DNA from: Bicyclus anynana
Taxonomy: Eukaryota > Arthropoda > Insecta > Lepidoptera > Nymphalidae
Direction of reading: 5' to 3'
NCBI RefSeq assembly: GCF_947172395.1
Contig: NC_069095.1
Location: 8,494,001-8,558,000, forward strand
Length of the DNA stretch: 64,000 nucleotides
Shown: in pieces, positions 10,767 through 23,097 of the stretch
Numbering within the stretch: position 1 is the stretch's first letter
Layout: each line of letters starts with the position of its first letter
Position numbers and translations under genes: made by a program
Notes under the pieces: model-generated
What the model saw: the letters and a program-made list of their open reading frames with translations, nothing else
What the model was told of the DNA's origin: nothing
The model's database searches: none

Positions 10767-11062
10767 GAGCCGTGATAGCACGGTGGATATAACCTCTGCC
10801 TTCGATTGGGAGGCTATAGGTTCAAATCCGGTCCGGAGCATGCACCTCCAACTTCTCAGTTATGAACGTTTTAAGAAATTAAATATCACGTGTCTCAAAC
10901 GGTTAAGGAAAAACATTGTGAGGAAACCTGCATACTAAAGAATTTTCTCTACGTGTTTGAAATCTGCCAATCCGCATGGGGCGGGCGTGTTGGATTAGCC
11001 CAACCTGTTCCATTCTTAGAGGAAACTCGTGCTCAAAGGTGAGTCGAATATGGGTTGTTGAT
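10767..11062 (+). mobile_element. tRNA-derived SINE family A
   Basis: GAGCCGTGATAGCACGGTGG head with the A box, GGTTCAAATCC B box, ATCACGTGTCTCAAACGGTTA body, and ATATGGGTTG end. It is nearly full length but diverged, and without the usual GAT repeat tail. Confidence 0.85.
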
Positions 11063-11484
11063 TTTGTTGTAGTTGACTTTGAAACGAGCTGAAATGTATT
11101 GAAATATTGGTTTTTGGTTTGTTTACAATAAAAGTGTAAAGTAATAATTTAGGTAAAAGTGCCTAAATACTAGAAAAATCTAAATAGCAGTTTGAAAACT
11201 CAGCAGCAACTTTTCACCATTTTAATCCATATTAGTGGATAGTAGAGGTAACTGAAGGCCGCCTATATTATTTCTAGATTTAACAATTAGATTCAATTGT
11301 TTGTTAATACGTCATTGCATTCTTCAATTTATCATTATATAAGTAATGTTTAATCAATAAAGAATCGTAGGTACTTAACATTTTATTAAAATTACGTATA
11401 ATATTGGCGTCCATTCATAATTTAACTGATATTGCTATATTATCATTATCAGCTGATGATAAAAGTACATATTAATATGCTCCC

Positions 11485-11935
11485 AACCGATTTTTTTTTT
11501 CGGCCACAGCGGCCAATCTCATGGTGAGATTAACCATGTACGTAGGATTAGTAGATAACTTAGAGAAACTTGTTACCACTGGCAAAGTGGAAGGGAAGAG
11601 AGAGAGAGGTTGGTCAGATCAAATCCGCACCACTCTCGATACAAAAGTACACGAAGCTCTACAAGCCGAGCCGCATGGCGCGACATCGTGCAGGAAATGT
11701 CGTGAATGTGTGACAACCCTCAGTAATGAGGAACACGACGCGGAGAGAGACAGGATTAGTGCATACGTGCGCAAGCACAGGTGTTCCTTTTCCCTCACTC
11801 TCATAGTCCGATGGGACAGCAGACCGACACGACCGATGAAGGATCAGACGCAGGATCGATGGCTTTACGTGCTCCCCGAGGCACGGAGGTGTACCAACAC
11901 CGCTAACTTCCCAACTCCAGGCTGGTATTAAGATT
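11485..11935 (+). mobile_element. LINE C-terminal and 3' UTR fragment
   Basis: The frame from 11521 reads GKVEGKRERGWSDQIRTT and LDTKVHEAL, a block recognisable as the cysteine-poor C-terminus of a LINE polyprotein. It continues into 3' flank with TAACTTCCCAACTCCAGGCTGG, a common lepidopteran LINE trailer. The frame from 11521 to 11931 is open for 136 codons, but the second half is trailer read through by chance. The sequence to about 12005 looks like the same trailer. Confidence 0.55.
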
Positions 11936-12206
11936 CTTCTAGTAAGAAAAGTCCCAATAACGTATTTTTTTGTTGGCCTGACCCGGGATTTAAACCCATT
12001 GAGCTGAAGCAGCTAATTACAGGACTAATGGGGCAGATACAAGGATATAAGGCGGTAGCAAACGTAGCTAAAAATTATTTATAAACTGTTATCGAATACC
12101 GGCGACTTTTCTCAAAATTCTGTTTTACACAAATTCCTCGGAAATTATGTATTCTTTGTTAAATGAATTAAATAGCTAAGAAGAAGAAGAAGAAGCTAGC
12201 TCATAG

Positions 12207-12245
12207 AACTCATAAACTATGACTAAAACTCATAGTTTATGAGTT
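12207..12245. repeat. Perfect hairpin, 16-bp arms
   Basis: AACTCATAAACTATGA at 12207-12222 and its exact reverse complement at 12230-12245 flank a 7-nt loop. A short (AAG)n run lies just upstream at 12179-12195. Confidence 0.7.
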
Positions 12246-12592
12246 TTAGTCGGTTATATTTTACGAAATAAATATAAAAAAATACAATATCACGATGGCT
12301 CCATCAGTCAGGTGAAGTCAAAACAAATATATTATTTTACAACAAAAATAATAAAAGTTATTATTATCACAACAATTTATCTTGAGATCTGTGTTATTTT
12401 GGCGATACGATAAAATCACGAACATCGATAAAGAATGACATTCAGTATGAATGAATAATTCATAAATTGTATGGAGAACAAAAAATATTTAAAATTTCGG
12501 TGGAACACGAATGATTAATTTCCCTACGACTGTATCAACATTACCTATTTAATTGTATTTTTTTATACCTAACCTACTGGGAGAGAAGACGG

Positions 12593-12619
12593 GAATGCCA
12601 GGCAGGAGGCCTGGCATTC
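12593..12619. repeat. Perfect hairpin, 11-bp GC-rich arms
   Basis: GAATGCCAGGC-AGGAG-GCCTGGCATTC. It is followed at 12690-12760 by a tRNA-B-box-like phrase (GACTCGTACCC), possibly a SINE remnant too decayed to classify. Confidence 0.55.
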
Positions 12620-12919
12620 TCATAGGCGATTCTCACAGACTGAAAATATTTACAGAACATTTCTTAGAAGAATAACTCAGTATTTCATAGCCCGAGCTAG
12701 GACTCGTACCCAGGTACTTTATGGTCCATAGCCACATAATGACTGGACCAACGGTAAATTTACTTCTTCATGGAATCACAGGCGAAGTTTGTTTTTGTTA
12801 CCCAGGTGGCGCCGGCGTCGTAAGACTATCGTTCTGTTGTCATATTAATAAAATTATCAGTTTTCATTGATCTGCTGCTGAGCCGGATACGCGCCACTTT
12901 ATCTTGTCATAAGGTAAAT

Positions 12920-13134
12920 TGATATAGCTCAATGAGGCGCAAAGCTGAAGTGGCAACGCTGGAATGGCGACCCCACACCGGAAAGGGAAAGCGCATGTTG
13001 GTCGACCCCTCACTAGGCGAACCGCGGATTTGCGTGTTGCAGGGACGTGCTGGATACCGGTGGCTCAAAGCCGTGTTGTTTGGAAGTCGTATGTTTAGGT
13101 GTGGACGTCCATCGGCTGATAATGATGATGATGA
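12920..13134 (+). mobile_element. RTE-type LINE end with internal deletion
   Basis: It joins the QRVAKLKWQ-coding block directly to the LEWRP-coding block, so the AGHIVRR segment is deleted. It then runs to the C-terminal end and an AATGATGATGATG tail. Confidence 0.75.
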
Positions 13135-13449
13135 AGGTTTTTTGACTAATATGACTTGAAGCCTAGGAAACTTCGATTCATTTTGGTTTACTGATAAAAT
13201 ACCTAGTGTTTGAACTATGAATCACAAAACTTAAATGATTGACTGTGGACTTTGTCATTGACTTTCTTAAGCCTTGGGGTTAGCCGTCACTTAAGTAAAT
13301 CGACTTTAGTTTTACGGAAGTAATTATTTACGGAGGCAAACGGAAGTCTGACCACCAAAAGAGAGTGCACCTGGATCAGTTCACACTATTCAGCACGGGC
13401 GGACATTATTCTCCGCCCTTCTTCTGCTGCGAGTACGACTTACGATATG

Positions 13450-13532
13450 ACAAATAGTCCAAGGGGCGTCGATAGAACCACGACTTCTAAGTAACGAGTC
13501 TAGCTCATTTACCGTTGAGCTATTCAGACTTT
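13450..13532 (-). mobile_element. SINE family C fragment (tRNA-like)
   Basis: The reverse complement has TAGCTCAACGGTAAATGAGC (A-box-like) and a decayed B box. It matches the better copies at 44922 and 47958. Confidence 0.5.
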
Positions 13533-14024
13533 TTTGAAATCTAGCGTTTATATAATAGGGAAAATACAGAATAACGGGTGGTTGTAAATTTTAACTTTTT
13601 TATGTATAAATTATAGAAACTATTCACTGTTTATTATTTAACACCTGTAATATAATTAAATAGTAGTGGTGTATAAATTCTTAAACGACGTAACACCTCA
13701 TAACTCATGCTATGTCGATGATTTACGATATACGTAGCATAGTTCGCAGAATTATTAACATTGGCGCCGGTATATGACACTCGTAATTCTAATATGTCAT
13801 ATCAAAGTGCCTACTTAGATATTAATCAAGTATGTTTTTGTGTCATATTTCTTTCAGGAAATAAACCTTTAGGTATTTTATCGGAAAAGCGCATTGGTTT
13901 GAGATAAAACTGTCTGCAACTAGGTTATTGTCTGATAGTATAACGAGAGCGTGCATGATCAGACCTTCATTCATTTTATGTAAACTTTCTGTTTGTCTGT
14001 TTGTCCGTAGAAACTGTCACCCCA

Positions 14025-14300
14025 TCCTTTTTCTTCTTCTTAGGGGGCCTCTCCGACTAGCGAAGGTTTGCAGTCAGTTTCTTGAACTCGTCTCTGTCCT
14101 TCGCGAGGCGAAATAATTGTGCGGCGCACGCGATCCCGGTCCACTCTCTGATGTTTCACAGCCAAGACTTCTTCCTGCGACCAACGTCTCTTCTACAACC
14201 TCTCCCATCAAGATGAGCTGTAGAAGCTGGTATTTGTCGTGTCGTAGCACGTGCCCTAGATACGCGACATTTCTCGTCTTGACGGTCTACCATGCATTCT
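14025..14300 (-). mobile_element. Probable LINE 3' region, antisense
   Basis: TTCTTCTTAGGGGGCCTCTCCGACTAGCGAAGG and the following CCTTCGCGAGGCG, CACGTGCCCTAGATACGCG blocks are, by recall, part of an abundant lepidopteran repeat in antisense. A related short piece occurs at 19385-19435. It abuts the RTE fragment starting at 14307 with only a few bases between. Confidence 0.45.
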
Positions 14301-14306
14301 ACACAT

Positions 14307-14624
14307 TAATCAGAAATGAGGAGATCCGCAGAAGAACCAAAGTCACCGAGATAGCTCAACGAGTTGCGAAGCTGAAGTGGCAATGTGCGGGGCACATAGT
14401 TCGAAGAGACGTGGACGTTAGGGCCCTAAAGTGTTAGAATGGCTACCCCGCACTAGTAAGCGCAGTGCTGGCCGACCCCCCACCAGGTGGACTGACGATA
14501 TCAACCGAGTCGCAGGGATTCCCTGGATGCAGGGGGCTCAGAATCGTGATGTTTGGAAGTCCCTACAAAAGGTCTATGTCCTGCAGTGGACGTCCATCGG
14601 CTGATGTGATGATGATGATGATGA
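14307..14624 (+). mobile_element. 5'-truncated RTE-type LINE end
   Basis: It begins at the RNEEIRRRTKVTEIAQRVAK-coding block and is open to 14437. A frame break follows, then the LEWRP to VQQWT region and a GTGATGATGATGATG tail. Confidence 0.85.
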
Positions 14625-14639
14625 GTCCAGGCCTTCTTT

Positions 14640-17420
14640 TTTAACACATGTGGTATGATAAAATATAGGTATAATTTTAGTTTTGTTTTTGCAAAAAGAG
14701 ATCAATGTAAGTAGTTCCAAGAATAAGCTGCGGTGTTACTTGTTATAACACGTGTCTAATATAAAATCTTGAAAAAATAATCTGCAATTTTATTTAAGAA
14801 TTCAGTATGATCGATGTTTATTGCCAATTTAAAGTGGTACACGTCAAAAAACCGCAATCTCTGTACATTGACAATCTCATAAACAACATGAATGCATTGT
14901 CATACCTTAGGATGTGTCCATGATCCAATAATATGTGGGAAAAATCCTCACCCAAAACGTTTTTGGAAAATACTTTTCTATAAACAATTTTTAACAAAAT
15001 ATTTTTTTATAAATAATTCTATATTTTAAAATTAAAATAAAATATATACAGATATAAAATATTAACTAATAAGTGTTATTTATTTTACTGCTACCTTTTA
15101 GTTTATTTATTGTATTTTTTTTTTATATACAAAAATATCAAGTTTAACTATATTTAATAAAAAAATTCACGTATTCATTAATTTTCGTACATAACTTTTA
15201 GTTTGTTTAAATGTTAGTGTAATTGTACCTATATGCATAGTTTTTTTAATAATAAAATCGTTTGTGATTGAACATTACCATTGAATAAACGAATTCTGAC
15301 CTTTAAATGCACCTAACAATAAAATAGAATGCTATACGAGTATGTATATAATGTACATAATATAGTATCTAAAACATAAAAGGTACGTGTTAATATGTAC
15401 ATAAAATATTCTATAATAAATAGTATATAAATATATACGTATCACAGATACGTAGTAGGTCATAGTGAACAGGGCTTAAGATCCACTTCATATAAATCAA
15501 TTATGTATAAATAATGTGAGGATATTAAAATAACACTCTCATTAGCAATTTTATGTACAGTTACACGTGGGAAGTAGGACGTGTGGAAAATTGTCAGGAT
15601 GCCATATATCTTTTATATGAAAAATGTACATTAAACATTGTTTTTATTTACATTTTCAACTGCCTATCTATCTGTAGGATTTTTTTTTGTGTTTATAGTA
15701 TGTGTTTAACTCCCAAATTCCCTTTCGGCATTTTTGTCACCCATAGTATGAAAACTTTTAAAGCAAGAACATTTTCTGTTGGTTAAAAATTAAAAATGCT
15801 TACTGTTCCGTTATTTAAAAAAAAAATAGTAAAACTTTGTCTCAGTCTTGAACAAATAAAGCTCTCTTATAAAACAAAATCATACTACTTAAAATTAAAA
15901 AATAAAAGGTTATTATATTTTCAATTATTAATAAAAATTAAAACAAAAACGGTTTTAATAAATAAATAATACGATGTCCATACATGTAGGGTGAGTAATT
16001 TAAAAAATATGTGTAATACAATACATTAATGAATCATAATGATCAGACATTAAAATTTATATTGTACCTATTACGCCGCAAAGTACATGTAATCCGTCCA
16101 ACCTGTGTTTATCGGCGATCAGCAGAAATAATTACACAAAAGAAAAACCCGTATAACGTACATGCTACAACTTATTCTCTACACTAAACCTTATCTATGC
16201 TAATAGTCCGGGATCGTGTACAAAGTATTCAGGAAAAAATCGTATCTTACAACCATTAGCGCCTCATATCGTATGCAAATTGCCGACAAGTTGAAACCTA
16301 CAATTACATTATTCCAGGGTGACCAAAGTTTAATTCTACAAGTCACGATAAAAAACACCATACCTGTACATTTATAACAAAGTACTTTAAAGAAGGGCGT
16401 GACAATCGGCATTGGACATGTACATTATGCTCTCTATCGCGTACCCTCCTCTCATTGTTATTAAAATTCTATATTTTCTATGAGTTCAAATTAAAAAGTA
16501 AACTTATGCTAGTTAATTTTAAATAGGTAAATAAATGGAAAGGCAGAATAATAACATTTCCAAATTGAAAAATAATAAAAAAAAATATTTATAATCAGAT
16601 TATATGGAAATGCGTTTATAACATTATTTATTCTATGTCGTAAAATCCGGAGGTTATAGAGATATTTAAACAAACAAATATTAAAAAAAAATTGTCCTAG
16701 AAAGTCCTGGAAAAAATCTTTAGTGGGTTATCCTACTTTTTCTGGCGGTGATTTCTCTTAATTTCTCGATTCACATTTCCCTCCCGTTTCTTTATCTGGC
16801 TAGTTTATGACCGGAGTACAATGTACGTACAATGAAGGTGATGATTTTGGGTGGTCCATCTTGAATGTAATGATGTTATTATTTATGTGGAGTTATTAAT
16901 GGTGTTCGCTCCAACTGTCTCATCAAGATAAGTTTGTTTCGAACACTCATTAGTACGTTATCGTATATAAACGATTGACTTTTAGCGGTTATCTACCTTT
17001 CGAGATTTTGATTTGATTTTCGAGAGCTGCCGGTGAAATTCCAGGCTTAGGTGCGTCCTCGTAACAGTTTCACTTTATCTCGCATTTGGCTGAGTCATGC
17101 GATGGTATTAAGATACTGGGTATATTAAGATGTTTGCCTTCTAACTGCTTCATTGGTCAGATGGCTAGCTTATATCACTATTATTTAATGTTTGTATTTT
17201 TTTTGCTACAGAGATTTTACATTTGATGCGCCAAATACTTGATAGGATATTAACGAAAGATTTTCTTCTTTTAGACATTTTACGTACCTTCAAAATCACC
17301 GCAAATTGTAGACAATATATAGGTATTATTTGTTTAAATAACTTTCGTTCTTTACAATGCGACTAAATTAAATTAAGACAGTTAGTCACTTTTGGCCGCC
17401 TATTTCTCCGTCGTCTAGGT
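14640..17420. other. Block with no recognisable repeat or gene
   Basis: About 2.8 kb of AT-rich DNA. The part from 14980 to 15460 is especially A+T rich, and 16060-16470 is closer to balanced composition. No SINE, LINE or Helitron words were found, in contrast to both flanks. Open frames at 15553-15786 (+) and 16200-16412 (-) show no signal that would support coding. It could contain a UTR or conserved regulatory DNA of a neighbouring gene; nothing in the sequence decides this. Confidence 0.4.
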
Positions 17421-17469
17421 GTCATATCAATATAATAATATACGATTATGGGGCAGGCCTAAACTCCGA

Positions 17470-17565
17470 GAGGTTGTGGGTTTGATACTCGACCTTTGTA
17501 ATATTATTGTCGTAGCCACTCCTAACACAACAAAACCTTGCCTTGTAAAAAATGTCAACCTCAGC
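17470..17565 (+). mobile_element. SINE family C fragment
   Basis: GTGGGTTTGATACTCGACC (B-box-like) is followed by ATTGTCGTAGCCACTCCTAA, the family C body seen at 44985-45020. Confidence 0.45.
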
Positions 17566-17647
17566 AATTTAATAATTTACATAAACACCACCATTATATT
17601 TTCAGTATATATTTTTTACTGAAAATATAATTGTGAAGTGAAGATGA

Positions 17648-17990
17648 TTAAGCGGGCGATGGAGCGAGCTATGCTTGGAGTTTCTCTGCGTGATCGAATC
17701 AGCAATGAGGAGTCTATTGCATAACTCAGCAAGTCGCGAAGCTGAAATGGCAATAGGCAGGCCACATAGTTCGAAAAGCTGATGGACGTTGGGGTCCCAT
17801 GTTGCTGGAATGGCGACCCCGCACCGGAAAGGGCAGTGATGGTTGACCCCCCACTAGGTGGACCGAGGATATCAAGCGGATTACACGGAGCCGCTGGATA
17901 ATGGCGGCTCGAGACCGTTGTGCTTGGAGGTCCATGCAAGTGACCTATGTCCAGCAGTGGACGTCCGTCGGCTGATAATGATGATGATGA
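17648..17990 (+). mobile_element. RTE-type LINE end
   Basis: It starts with the same GCGGGCGATGGAGCGAGC junction that the copies at 24498 and 29791 share and covers the whole C-terminal block. Small deletions break the frame. It ends AATGATGATGATG. Confidence 0.85.
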
Positions 17991-18794
17991 ATTATTTTTA
18001 TCCTACCATTTATCATAAACAAGTACTTATTTATTATTATTTAGTTATCTATCCCAAGAGTTTTAATATTACAATAATTACTTGACATTCATAGCGCTGA
18101 CGGCGACCTAATAGAAATTCCTAAAACAATTTGTTGATAAAGTCCTTTTATTAACCTGATACCATTAAATATTCACTTAAGACAGCATAATGTCATCTAT
18201 CCCATTCTTTCGTCAGGTTGATTAATAGTTACATCTCATTCTTTCAATGTAAGCTATGTGGTAAACATTGGTAGAACAGTACGGATGTGGTAGACTTCTT
18301 AGGAATGCCGTATGATTATTCATTCGACTAATTAGAATGATCTTGTGGGGGCATACACTGTAGATTAAGTTAATCGTTACTCTAGGATGAGTTTTATTTA
18401 ATTTAATTATTATTGTTATCAGTTAGTCACTTTATTTTTTTACTTATACAGAAAACTTTTTCAAATTCCTTGTTTAAGACAACAAGGATGAGTGTGTGTG
18501 TCGAAATTTATGAATAATATTATTATGATCCTAATTTCAGATCAGGAACAAAAGTAAAATGGGTTTTCTTCCAATAACTTAACAACTTGATGTTGAAGAG
18601 TCTTGTTAGCACTTAGGGTCAAAAATTTTACACTCGGTCGGAGAATTTGGAGCTGAAAACCTCCTCTTTGTAATTTGCACCACGCCGTTCCAATGTTAGT
18701 TGGTGAGCTTTGGGTGACAATTTTAGAGCTTGTAAAATTGCTACTGAAAATGTATTTAAAGAAAGCTCAACTTATAATAGGAATAGTATAAAAA

Positions 18795-18980
18795 CTTTTA
18801 GCTAACTGCCTCGACTGGTGACAGAAGAGTTGGCTCATTTTTTGCGTAAAGGATGGCACATCTAATCCAGCGCTGAAATGCAGCTAGTATTCTTGTCACC
18901 ATTCCAAGTAGGCATGATTTCTATAGTTATTAGAATAAGTAAGCTTAAGTTCCTGATTGTACTATTTCTCCATAAAATAA
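18795..18980 (+). mobile_element. LINE 3' fragment, RGNAAS family
   Basis: CTGCCTCGACTGGTGACAGA to TTCTTGTCACCATTCCAAGT and AAGCTTAAGTTCCTGATTGT match the 3' half of the 10425-10725 copy. The frame is broken. The preceding 17991-18790 interval holds nothing I can identify. Confidence 0.55.
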
Positions 18981-19619
18981 TAAATACTTATAATATAATC
19001 TCTCTTTCAGTATGTCAGTTTGAACCAAAAACCTCACTATCCAAAGCTACATAGACTAACTGAACCAAAGAGGCATTTCATAGCACTTGAACTTCGCAAA
19101 TGACTTTATTAAGCTCATATTTTTCATTTAAAGGTTCATAACAGAAGGGTCAAGTCAGAAACGGGTTGCGGCGTGGGAAACCCGTGTATTTGCTCCGCTG
19201 CGACTAAACACTCTACGCCTTTTGTCCGAAAAAGTAATGGGGATAGACAAATAAAAACACGAGTGCCATGGCGCTATAAAGATATGTGATTGACGTGGGC
19301 TAATATTTAAATAGATCATTCCTTTTTTGCGGTTAATTTTTATAATTACTTATTTTTACAATTAATTATTTTTCAACAATACTTTTCTTCTTCTTCTTTT
19401 TCTATTAGGTCTTGGGATACTCTTTAGTTCGCAATGCGAAATAATAACGATTTATTGAAATATCATATTTTACGAATTAATTATAGACCTCAGCCTTTCT
19501 GCCAAGTCATTTTCTTTTCTGCGCTTGTCCATTTATTGTCTTATTATTATTTAAATCCTAGTCACCATTCTAGGATTCCTTCAATTTTATTATATAATAT
19601 GATATGATATACGACTGCA

Positions 19620-19770
19620 ATGAAATGAAAATATGCTTTATTGCACACCACACAGAAAACCAAAACAAGATACAAAATGTTTACAAAAATGCACAATAGG
19701 CGGCCTTATCGCTAGCCCTCCTGCCAAGCAATCTAAACAATAATTAAACATAAATAAGGTTAGATGCATT
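19620..19770 (-). mobile_element. LINE 3'-end fragment, antisense
   Basis: AATATGCTTTATTGCACACC and AATAGGCGGCCTTATCGCTA are, by recall, an antisense LINE 3' end frequent in Lepidoptera. No coding part is present. The interval 18985-19615 and 19780-20340 contain no supported gene. Confidence 0.45.
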
Positions 19771-20349
19771 GCTATTATTAAAAAAAAAGTGTATATCAGC
19801 ACCGACGCACGAATGAAGTTTACTCTTTGAGATCTGTCTAAATAGGTGTATGTTGCCCCGCAGCATTCACCTATTTACGCCTGAAAAGTGAAAGGTGCGC
19901 AGGATAGGTTGCGCACAAAAAAGTATCGCTGTCATTCGTTCATCGAATTTTACTGCCCATATTTTTTCATACCGGAGGCTATGTATAAAAAATCGATTAA
20001 GGATTAAACTCAAAAAAATAGACAGATCTTAGATAGTTTATTCTGTGTGTCCATGTTTTACAATGTAAAAATAGCACCGCGAGTCTCAGTAATGTGGTAG
20101 GTTTTTAAAACGGTCACCTCTGTTCCATTCGAAAGTCTCAGCGCTGGCTTATAACATATCCGCAAGCGAACCTAATGGACTTGTAATACCCGTCGACTTC
20201 AAACATACTAGTGGCGTTTAAAGGACGAAGGGCCAACCAACATAATACATTATGCTGAGTGGTACAAGTTGGAAGAAATTAGAGTCATATTATGTTTAAT
20301 GTTAAAAAATAACTTTGTATTTTGATCTAAGTTTTGTATTTGTGTTATT

Positions 20350-20668
20350 AGAAAGATGACAATAAGGAACTTAAGCTAACTTACCCTAATAACTATACAA
20401 ATCGTGCCCACGTGGAATGGTGGCAAGAATACTGGCTGCATTTCCGCGCTGGACAGCTAGGCTGATCCTTTACGCAAAAAATGAGCCAGTCCTTCTGTCA
20501 CCAGTCGAGGCAACTAGCCGTGGTGAAATGATTCGGTAAAATTTTCTGGCACTGCGGCTCCATGGCCCAAGGGTCTCCACCGCAAAAGGTAGAAATATGT
20601 AACTCTCTGTCAGAGAGGCATACTTCAGCCACTTATCGATTTCAGCTTTTTCTGCTGCGGCTCCCGGT
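20350..20668 (-). mobile_element. LINE C-terminal fragment, RGNAAS family
   Basis: The inverse of the 10425-10725 copy and of similar extent. The minus strand codes for the KAE.DKWLK, TLGPWS and RGNAAS blocks, then ends in the TATAGTTATTAGGGTAAGTT trailer. The comparison shows both copies derive from one parent element. Confidence 0.65.
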
Positions 20669-20862
20669 CTTGATTCAATTAAGTTAACTTAGAATATTAC
20701 TTTTTAGTGCTAAGATCTTCAGTATGTTTTTATTTTTAGCTGCTAAGTTTAACTTAAGCATTCTCAAAAATATAATACTTGATCGTATTATAATTCAATA
20801 TTTGTCTATCAGCACTACCATTTCAGAGTATACCAAAGCGATGAATCAACAGTTCGATTAAA

Positions 20863-20926
20863 AACGGGACTTAAACAAATGATTAAGAACTATCTGGAGT
20901 TCTTAACCATATGTTTATGTCCCGTT
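20863..20926. repeat. 29-bp-arm imperfect hairpin, pre-miRNA-like
   Basis: Left arm 20863-20891 and right arm 20898-20926 are complementary over 29 positions with three mismatches. The loop is the 6-nt ATCTGG. Weaker pairing extends to GTTC (20852) and GAAC (20931). The size and spaced mismatches resemble a microRNA precursor, but a degenerate palindromic MITE would look the same. Confidence 0.75.
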
Positions 20927-21400
20927 AAATGAACAAAAACACAGTTCATACTTATTCTAAAATTCCAATAAATGTTTGAATTTTAAATCCAAGTCTTGAT
21001 TTTACAAATTCGTATGAGTTGTGTTGTTTACTTCGGAATGTCGTACCTGTTACCTAATGAATTTAATCGTCAAATATTTTTTTTTTATTTTTAAAATGAC
21101 AAAACGCCACTGCTTCTACTTTGCACCACAGTCTACAGTGGACGCTCAATATTTACCGAGAGTGGAGTATTTTTTGTCAAGCTCGAGTGGTAGGGTTGAA
21201 TGGCTGAGGGTGTTTGCCGAGACGCGGCAACCTTCACTGAGGAATTTGGAAATTGTACCGCAATATTTGATGTATTGAAAAACAATAGCTGTATTTGAAA
21301 ATTATTTCTAAATCTCTTATTAGTTTTAAGTATGCTTTCGGTGTAAGAGACCGTAGTAGCTTCACTGCAGGGCTTAGGCAAGTGCAGCACGGCTAAATTC

Positions 21401-21527
21401 TAACGATGTTTTGTATAATTCGCAAGTGCGAGTTTCGCTATCTTTCTCATTCTATAGTACCGTGTTAAACAGAGAGAGATAGAGGTGAATTAGAAACTCG
21501 CACTTGCGAGTTATAAAAATATCGTTA
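21401..21527. mobile_element. MITE-like palindromic element
   Basis: The ends TAACGAT/ATCGTTA bound 127 bp. Inside, GCAAGTGCGAGTTTC is met by GAAACTCGCACTTGC, and TCTTTCTC by GAGAGAGA. It is non-coding. The overall symmetry indicates a small DNA transposon derivative. Confidence 0.65.
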
Positions 21528-21684
21528 CAGAATAGCAGAAGCTCTGTCAATGATAAACTCGAGGACTAGAAGGGATTTTCACATGATGTGAAAACCAAAA
21601 TCAAATTTATAACATTAAATTAAACATTTTAAAATTAATATTCTGTTAAATTTTTAGTTATAATTTATTTTGAAAAAAGTAGTA

Positions 21685-21790
21685 GTTAGCGCTTGACTAC
21701 AATTAAGCCTAATGGTAATTAATACGGTCTAAGCTGGAGCGCGCTTACCTAGAAGATGCCTATTCACTCTTCCTTTGAAGGTGTTCAAAT
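21685..21790. mobile_element. Interspersed repeat sharing SINE-B-like tail words
   Basis: GCGCTTGACTACAATTAAGCCTAATGGTAA and GCGCGCTTACCTAGAAGATGCCTATTC recur in the longer copy at 49850-50070. The words correspond to the 3' end of SINE family B, though no tRNA head is present. Confidence 0.5.
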
Positions 21791-22004
21791 ACATCCACAA
21801 TATATTATGGATGCCACCGTTCGCGACGTCTTGCTGTTTTGTGGTAGAAAAGGAAAGGAGGAATTAGATGACGAAGTTCCTGAGCACCAAAGTATATCCA
21901 GTAAAAAACCGACAGACAAGCTACATTGCGACGATGTTGCAAAGTCTGCAATTTTGCCTGTGTCATCGGTTCATTACCAATTATCCTTCTGGCGCGGCGA
22001 TCTA

Positions 22005-22170
22005 TTTTTTTTTATTATTTAAAGTTTATTTCAAATAGGCTTACTTTACAAGTACTTTTGAAACGCCAAGTTGGACTATTTGTAGGGACTATCACCAGTT
22101 CGGAAGGCGGAAGGGTTCTACGGAGAAGAAACGACAAGAAACTTAACAGTTGTTCTTTCAACCTAGGTTG
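22005..22170. mobile_element. LINE 3'-end-like repeat
   Basis: TTTCAAATAGGCTTACTTTACAAG, GGCGGAAGGGTTCTACGG and CGACAAGAAACTTAACAGTTG are words of a common lepidopteran LINE tail, by recall. It lies directly before the SINE at 22221. Confidence 0.45.
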
Positions 22171-22220
22171 AGGTTATTAGTGTGGTCTTCGCCTAACATA
22201 ATTATGCAGGTTCGTTCGTT

Positions 22221-22516
22221 ATTAACCCATATTCGGCTCACTGCTGAGCTCGAGTCTCCTCTAAGAATGAGAGGGGCCAGGCCTTAGTCCACCACGCTGG
22301 CCCAATGCGAATTGGCAGACTTCATACACGCATGGCATTAAGAAAATTCTTTGGTACACAGGTTTCCTCACGATGTTTTCCTTCACCGTTTGAGACATGT
22401 GATATTTAATTTCTTAAAATGTACACAACTGAAAAGTTGGAAGTGCATGCCCGGATTCGAACCCCCACCCTCCGGAATCGGAGACAGAAGTCATATCCAC
22501 TGGGCTATCACTGCTC
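22221..22516 (-). mobile_element. tRNA-derived SINE family A
   Basis: Antisense full-length copy. It shows the CTGAGCTCGAG tail, the TTCACCGTTTGAGACA body, the GGATTCGAACCCCC B box and a head ending GGGCTATCACTGCTC. Confidence 0.88.
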
Positions 22517-22764
22517 AAGGCTCAATTATGCAGGTAGATCATGTAAACGGTTTTCCGTTACAGCTACAAAAGCAGAATTAAATTTGTACGCCAGTTATAC
22601 GCATCTAATAAGTACTGAAGGACGTTCCGGGGTTACTGATAACATTGGTATTTGTAATTTTGTTGGCTCTTTATGTACATAAGTTTTAAATAGACATTTA
22701 ATTATTAAACTATTTTCATTTGTATACCATAATAACTTAAACTTGCAAGATTGAAAAATAAAGT

Positions 22765-23058
22765 TATCAACCCATAGTCGGCTCACTGCTGAGCTCGAGT
22801 CTCCTCTCACAATTAGAGGAGTTAGGCCAATAGTCCACCACGCTGGCCCAATGCGGGTTGGCAGACACACATACACGCAGAGAATTGAGAAAATTCTCTG
22901 GTATGCAGGTTTCCTCACGATGTTTTTCCTTCACCGTTTGAGGTAAGATAATTTCTTAAAATGCACACAACTGTAAAGTTGGAGGTGCATGCCCCGGATC
23001 GGACCCACACCCTCCGGAATCAGAGGCAGAGGTCATATCCATTGGACTATCACAGCTC
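22765..23058 (-). mobile_element. tRNA-derived SINE family A
   Basis: Second antisense full-length copy, 250 bp after the first and in the same orientation. The body has a short deletion after TTTGAGG. The head ends GGACTATCACAGCTC. Confidence 0.88.
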
Positions 23059-23097
23059 AAAAAAAAAAACTTATTATAGACTAAGATATACATAAGG

